The notes below the pieces were generated by a model. That model was not told the origin of the DNA. It searched no databases and saw only the letters and a list, made by a program, of their open reading frames with translations. The position numbers and the translations under genes are program-made. DNA of 9,962 bases. It comes from an uncultured beta proteobacterium (GTDB taxonomy: Bacteria; Pseudomonadota; Gammaproteobacteria; Burkholderiales; Burkholderiaceae_C). Shown one piece after another: positions 6,667-9,962 of this stretch. The stretch is from the NCBI GenBank assembly GCA_903944555.1, contig CAJASG010000544.1, positions 1 through 9,962 on the forward strand. Reading direction: 5' to 3'. Positions within the stretch are counted from its first letter, which is position 1, and the number at the start of each line of letters is the position of its first letter.

Positions 6667-8290
6667 ACCCGTGCACACCCCTGCGGAGATTCCGCTCGCG
6701 ACGCTTGCCCCCCGTTGGCAATGGTCCCCTTTGGTGATCTGGTTGATTCCGCTTCTCGCTGTCCTGATTGGCGGCTGGATCGTGCTGCAAGCGGCGCTGG
6801 AGCGCGGCGAAACCATCACCATCACACTGAAAAGTGCCGAGGGCCTGAAGCCGGAAAAAACCAAGATCAAATACAAGGACGTGGACATTGGTGATGTTAA
6901 AAGCATCGTGTTGTCACCTGATCTGTCGCACGTCATCGTCACCGCACAACTCACCAGTGGCAGCGCCAGTCTGATGCGCGACGATACGCAGTTTTGGGTG
7001 GTCATGCCGCGTATCGGTACAGGTGGCGTCTCAGGCCTGGGCACGCTGCTGTCGGGGGCTTACATCGGCATTGATGTCGGAAAATCCAAGCAAAAACGTG
7101 AAAATTTTGTAGGCCTCAACGCTCCACCGCCGATTTTGAATGGACTGTCGGGGCGGCACTTCGTTTTGCGTAGCGAAAAAATAGGTTCACTCAGCGTCGG
7201 ATCGCCCCTGTATTTCCGCCACTTGCGGGCCGGGCAAGTCATCAGCTTTGATCTCGACAAGGACGGCCAGGGCATCACCTTGAATGTCTTTGTTGACGCC
7301 CCGTACGACCAATATGTGCGCAGCGACACCTTGTTTTGGCATGCCAGTGGTATCGACTTCAGCCTGGACGCCAGTGGTATCAAGCTGCAAACCGAGTCGC
7401 TCGCATCCATTGTGGCGGGCGGCATCAGTTTCGAGGCACCGGTGGACAGTGTTGCACCGCAGGCCGGGCCAGACACTGCGTTTACGCTGTTTGCCAACCG
7501 CCAAAAGGCCAGCGAGCATCCGGACACTGAAACGCGCCAACTGCGGCTGTACTTCAAGGAGTCGGTGCGGGGATTGGTCGTGGGGGCACCGGTCGATTTT
7601 CGTGGGGTCGCAATCGGCGATGTGCGGGCGGTGAGCCTGGAATACGACAAAGTAGCCAAAATCTACCGCTCCCCGGTGGAAATCAATATCTATCCGCAGC
7701 GCTTGCGCACACGCAACACATCCACGCCAAAGGCAACTGCGGTGCAAGAGGATGGGGACAAGATCATGCGCAAGCTGGTCGACAACGGACTGCGGGCTCA
7801 GCTTAAAACCGGCAACTTGCTGACCGGCATGCTCTATGTGGCGCTCGACTTCTTCCCGGATGCGCCCAAAGTCAAGACCGACTGGAGCAAAAACCCTCCT
7901 GTCCTGGCCACCATGCCCGGCACACTGGACGATTTGCAGGCTTCGCTTGCCAGCATCGCACGCAAGCTGGATCAACTGCCCTTGGCCGACATCAGCGCCG
8001 ATTTGCGCAAGGCCCTCGCGACCTTGACCAACACGCTGGCCAGCGCCGACAAACTGGTGCAACGTGTGGACGCCGATATCGCACCCAAAGCCACTGAAGT
8101 GCTGGAACAGGTGCGAAAGACCTTGGCCAATGTGGACCACGTTCTGTCCGACGACAGCAACCTCCAGCAGGATTTGCACGAGACCCTGCGTGAAATCAGC
8201 CGCGCTGCAGCGGCCTTGCGAGCCCTAAGCGACACGCTGGAGCGCCACCCCGAGTCGCTGCTGCGCGGCAAGAAAGAGGATGCGCCATGA
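6659..8290 (+). CDS. pqiB: PqiB, MCE-domain trans-periplasmic lipid transport protein
   Basis: PqiB-type MCE proteins form hexameric, needle-like tunnels from the inner membrane across the periplasm that carry lipids. The 543-residue product is close in length to E. coli PqiB. It has a cytoplasmic N-terminus, one membrane anchor (about 24-45), three MCE domains (about 50-140, 165-260 and 295-400) and a long helical C-terminus (about 420-530) rich in heptad-like Leu/Ala, as expected for the coiled-coil needle. MCE repeats are visible as AEGLKPEKTKIKYKDVDIG (60-78), IGSLSVGSPLYFRHLRAGQV (175-194) and VRGLVVGAPVDFRGVAIGDV (303-322). The ATG at 6659 overlaps pqiA by 8 nt; TTG at 6644 is a less likely alternative. 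Its stop overlaps the pqiC start in ATGA. Nothing looks broken. Confidence 0.96.
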   Translation: MTEPVHTPAEIPLATLAPRWQWSPLVIWLIPLLAVLIGGWIVLQAALERGETITITLKSAEGLKPEKTKIKYKDVDIGDVKSIVLSPDLSHVIVTAQLTSGSASLMRDDTQFWVVMPRIGTGGVSGLGTLLSGAYIGIDVGKSKQKRENFVGLNAPPPILNGLSGRHFVLRSEKIGSLSVGSPLYFRHLRAGQVISFDLDKDGQGITLNVFVDAPYDQYVRSDTLFWHASGIDFSLDASGIKLQTESLASIVAGGISFEAPVDSVAPQAGPDTAFTLFANRQKASEHPDTETRQLRLYFKESVRGLVVGAPVDFRGVAIGDVRAVSLEYDKVAKIYRSPVEINIYPQRLRTRNTSTPKATAVQEDGDKIMRKLVDNGLRAQLKTGNLLTGMLYVALDFFPDAPKVKTDWSKNPPVLATMPGTLDDLQASLASIARKLDQLPLADISADLRKALATLTNTLASADKLVQRVDADIAPKATEVLEQVRKTLANVDHVLSDDSNLQQDLHETLREISRAAAALRALSDTLERHPESLLRGKKEDAP

Positions 8291-8880
8291 GCGGGCTCCG
8301 CCACATCACCCTGCTGGCCGCGGTGGGCTTGCTCGCCGCCTGCGGCAGCACCCCAACGGAACGTTTTTACACCTTGAACGCCCCGCTGACGGCGCTGCAC
8401 TCCAATACGCCAGCCGCCTATTCGGTGACCTTGGGTGCTGTAGAACTCCCTGAAATGGTGGACCGCCCGCAACTGGTGGTGCGCACCAGTTCCAATCGGA
8501 TTGCCGTGCTGGAACAGCAGCGCTGGGCGGAATCACTCAAAAGCGCCATTCCAAGGGTGCTGGCGGCCAGCCTTGGCGCACGGCTGGGAGGCGTCCCGGT
8601 TGCGGTGCGCGGTGACGCCACAGCGCGCAACGCAAAGTACCGGATCAGCGTGAATATCCAGCAACTGGAGTCCGAACTGGACCGCGCCGTAACACTGGAC
8701 GCAACTTGGTCGATACGCAGTGCTTTGGGTACCGTCTTGCCAAATGGCAAGTTGCATGTGCGTGAGGCCACACAAGGCAGCGGCTATGAAGCCCTGGTGG
8801 CAGCCCATGAGCGGGCACTGGTGCGGCTCAGCGCAGAGCTGGCGCTGGGGATTCAAAGCGCGGAACGCGCCAAACCGTAA
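8287..8880 (+). CDS. pqiC: PqiC outer-membrane lipoprotein (ABC-type transport auxiliary lipoprotein family)
   Basis: PqiC is the lipoprotein component of the Pqi system. It is anchored in the outer membrane, where it is thought to receive the PqiB needle. The 197-residue product begins with a lipoprotein signal peptide: a basic start (R5, H6), a hydrophobic core 8-16 and the lipobox LAAC with Cys19. Gly20 at +2 with no Asp there fits outer-membrane sorting. The mature part has the family feature RFYTLNAP (26-33), ELPEMVDRPQLVVR (about 53-66) and LEQQRWAESL (75-84), as in the DUF330/PqiC family. Length is close to E. coli PqiC. The ATG overlaps the pqiB stop by 4 nt and has GAGGA 6 nt upstream (8276-8280). 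It completes an A-A-B-C set. A 47-nt gap follows before the TRAP binding protein. Confidence 0.94.
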   Translation: MSGLRHITLLAAVGLLAACGSTPTERFYTLNAPLTALHSNTPAAYSVTLGAVELPEMVDRPQLVVRTSSNRIAVLEQQRWAESLKSAIPRVLAASLGARLGGVPVAVRGDATARNAKYRISVNIQQLESELDRAVTLDATWSIRSALGTVLPNGKLHVREATQGSGYEALVAAHERALVRLSAELALGIQSAERAKP

Positions 8881-8927
8881 GCCCCTGTACAGTTATCACT
8901 TCATTTGAATTTCAGTTTGCAGCAACC

Positions 8928-9962
8928 ATGATCCAAAGACGCACCCTCCTCCAGTCCGGCGCAGCAGCCATGCTCGTCGCCCCAGCCCTGACTGGTTTTG
9001 CACAACAAACGATCACGCTCAAGTTCCACACCTTCATGGCTCCGTTGTCCAATGTGTGGCTGTCCATGCACAAGCCATGGATGGACAAGGTGGAAAAAGA
9101 GTCGGGGGGACGCATCAAGTTCGAGGCCTATTCGGCCATGCAACTGGGGGGTACGCCTGCACAGTTGTATGACCAGGTCAAAGACGGCGTAGTGGACATC
9201 ATTTGGACCCTACCTGGCTATAGCGCGGGACGTTTTCCCAAAACGGAAGCCTTTGAGCTGCCGTTCATGATGAACAACGCCGAGGCCACGTCCAAAGCAC
9301 TGTGGGAATACCTGAGCACGGTGGCAGCAGATGATTACAAAGAAACGCAACTGCTGGCTGCCAACGTGCACGGCTCCGGCGTGCTGCACACCAAAGACAA
9401 GCCGGTTAAAACCGTAGCCGACCTGCGTGGCATGAAGGTGCGGGGCCCGTCACGCCAGATCACCAAAATGCTGGGCTACCTGGGTGCTATTCCCGTGGGC
9501 ATGCCGCTGCCCGCCATTCCAGATGCTCTCTCCAAAGGCACGATCGACGGTTGTGTACTGCCATGGGAAGTGATTCCCTCAATCAAGGTGCAAGAACTCA
9601 CCCGATTTCACAGCGAATTCACCCCTGAAGTTGGCGCGCTGTACACCGCCGCATTCGTCCTGACGATGAATAAAAAGCGGTACGAGTCACTGGACCCAGA
9701 GCTTAAAAAGGTCATCGACAACAACTCTGGGCTTGCCACATCCGGCTGGCTGGGCAAAACCCAGCAATCCAACGACCCGGTGGGGCGCAAAACGGCCACC
9801 GACCGTGGCAACACGGTCTTCACCATTACACCTGCGGACACACAAGAGTTCAAACGCAAGGCGGCTGTGGTGGAAGTGGAGTGGATGGCCGACATGGACA
9901 AGCGCGGCTTCAATGGTCGCCAATTGCGCGACACCGCCCGTGCGCTGATTGAAAAACACGGC
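8928..9962 (+). CDS. dctP: TRAP transporter solute-binding protein, DctP family, 3' end outside the window
   Basis: The periplasmic receptor that captures a carboxylate and delivers it to DctQM. The 345 visible codons are open to the right edge and close to full family length, so only a few residues are likely missing. The N-terminus QRRTLLQSGAAAMLVAPA (3-20) is a signal peptide with a twin-arginine-like RR and a probable cleavage site after GFA at residue 25. The mature part begins with a beta strand ITLKFHTF. Family features follow: the region with AMQLGGTPAQLYDQVKDGVVDI (70-91), FELPFMM (109-115), DLRGMKVRGPSR (165-176) with the conserved carboxylate-binding Arg (probably Arg172), and ALSKGTIDGCVLPWEV (200-215). 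There is no clear ribosome site before the ATG. As the only binding protein near dctQM, which otherwise lack one here, it is their likely partner despite the four pqi genes in between. The ligand is unknown. Confidence 0.95.
   Translation, partial: MIQRRTLLQSGAAAMLVAPALTGFAQQTITLKFHTFMAPLSNVWLSMHKPWMDKVEKESGGRIKFEAYSAMQLGGTPAQLYDQVKDGVVDIIWTLPGYSAGRFPKTEAFELPFMMNNAEATSKALWEYLSTVAADDYKETQLLAANVHGSGVLHTKDKPVKTVADLRGMKVRGPSRQITKMLGYLGAIPVGMPLPAIPDALSKGTIDGCVLPWEVIPSIKVQELTRFHSEFTPEVGALYTAAFVLTMNKKRYESLDPELKKVIDNNSGLATSGWLGKTQQSNDPVGRKTATDRGNTVFTITPADTQEFKRKAAVVEVEWMADMDKRGFNGRQLRDTARALIEKHG

Noticed and set aside
7187..8179. Minus-strand open frame of 330 codons across pqiB
   Set aside because: It lies wholly antisense to the three-MCE-domain pqiB, and its His/Gln/Val-rich translation fits no family; it is a codon-bias effect of high GC.
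8827..8849. Hairpin near the end of pqiC (CAGCGC / GCGCTG with a 7-nt loop) as a terminator before dctP
   Set aside because: It lies inside coding sequence and no T-run follows, so it does not look like an intrinsic terminator.
8885..8892. Palindrome CTGTACAG in the pqiC-dctP gap as an operator
   Set aside because: Eight bases is too short, there is no second copy nearby, and no known operator is matched.

Overview
The window looks like chromosomal DNA of a betaproteobacterium of the order Burkholderiales, probably family Comamonadaceae (Rhodoferax/Polaromonas-like). This is inferred from moderately high GC, codon use, the pairing of a pgeF-type gene with a class I PHA synthase gene, and the style of the TRAP transporter genes. 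Coding density is very high. I see no RNA gene, insertion sequence, CRISPR array or phage gene.

Left part (1-2497): the 5' three quarters of phaC (class I polyhydroxyalkanoate synthase, minus strand, running off the left edge) and pgeF (laccase-domain/YfiH family, minus strand). Between them, on the plus strand, is a small gene for a two-helix membrane protein of unknown function, whose 3' end overlaps the 3' end of pgeF by 69 bp.

Right part (2606-9962): all genes are on the plus strand and tightly packed. They encode an ABM-domain protein, a fumarylacetoacetate-hydrolase-family enzyme, TRAP small permease DctQ, TRAP large permease DctM, two half-size PqiA membrane proteins, PqiB (three MCE domains), lipoprotein PqiC and, after a 47-nt gap, TRAP solute-binding protein DctP (cut by the right edge after 345 codons). 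From dctM to pqiC every junction is a stop/start overlap (4, 1, 8 and 4 nt). This suggests translational coupling and one transcript.

How the genes may work together: DctP, DctQ and DctM are the three parts of one TRAP importer for an organic acid. PqiA, PqiB and PqiC form a trans-envelope MCE pathway linking inner and outer membranes. Here the whole pqi set lies between the TRAP permeases and their binding protein, and a FAH-family C-C hydrolase precedes them. This mixed TRAP-Pqi gene order is the most unusual feature of the window; a shared substrate or shared regulation is inference only.
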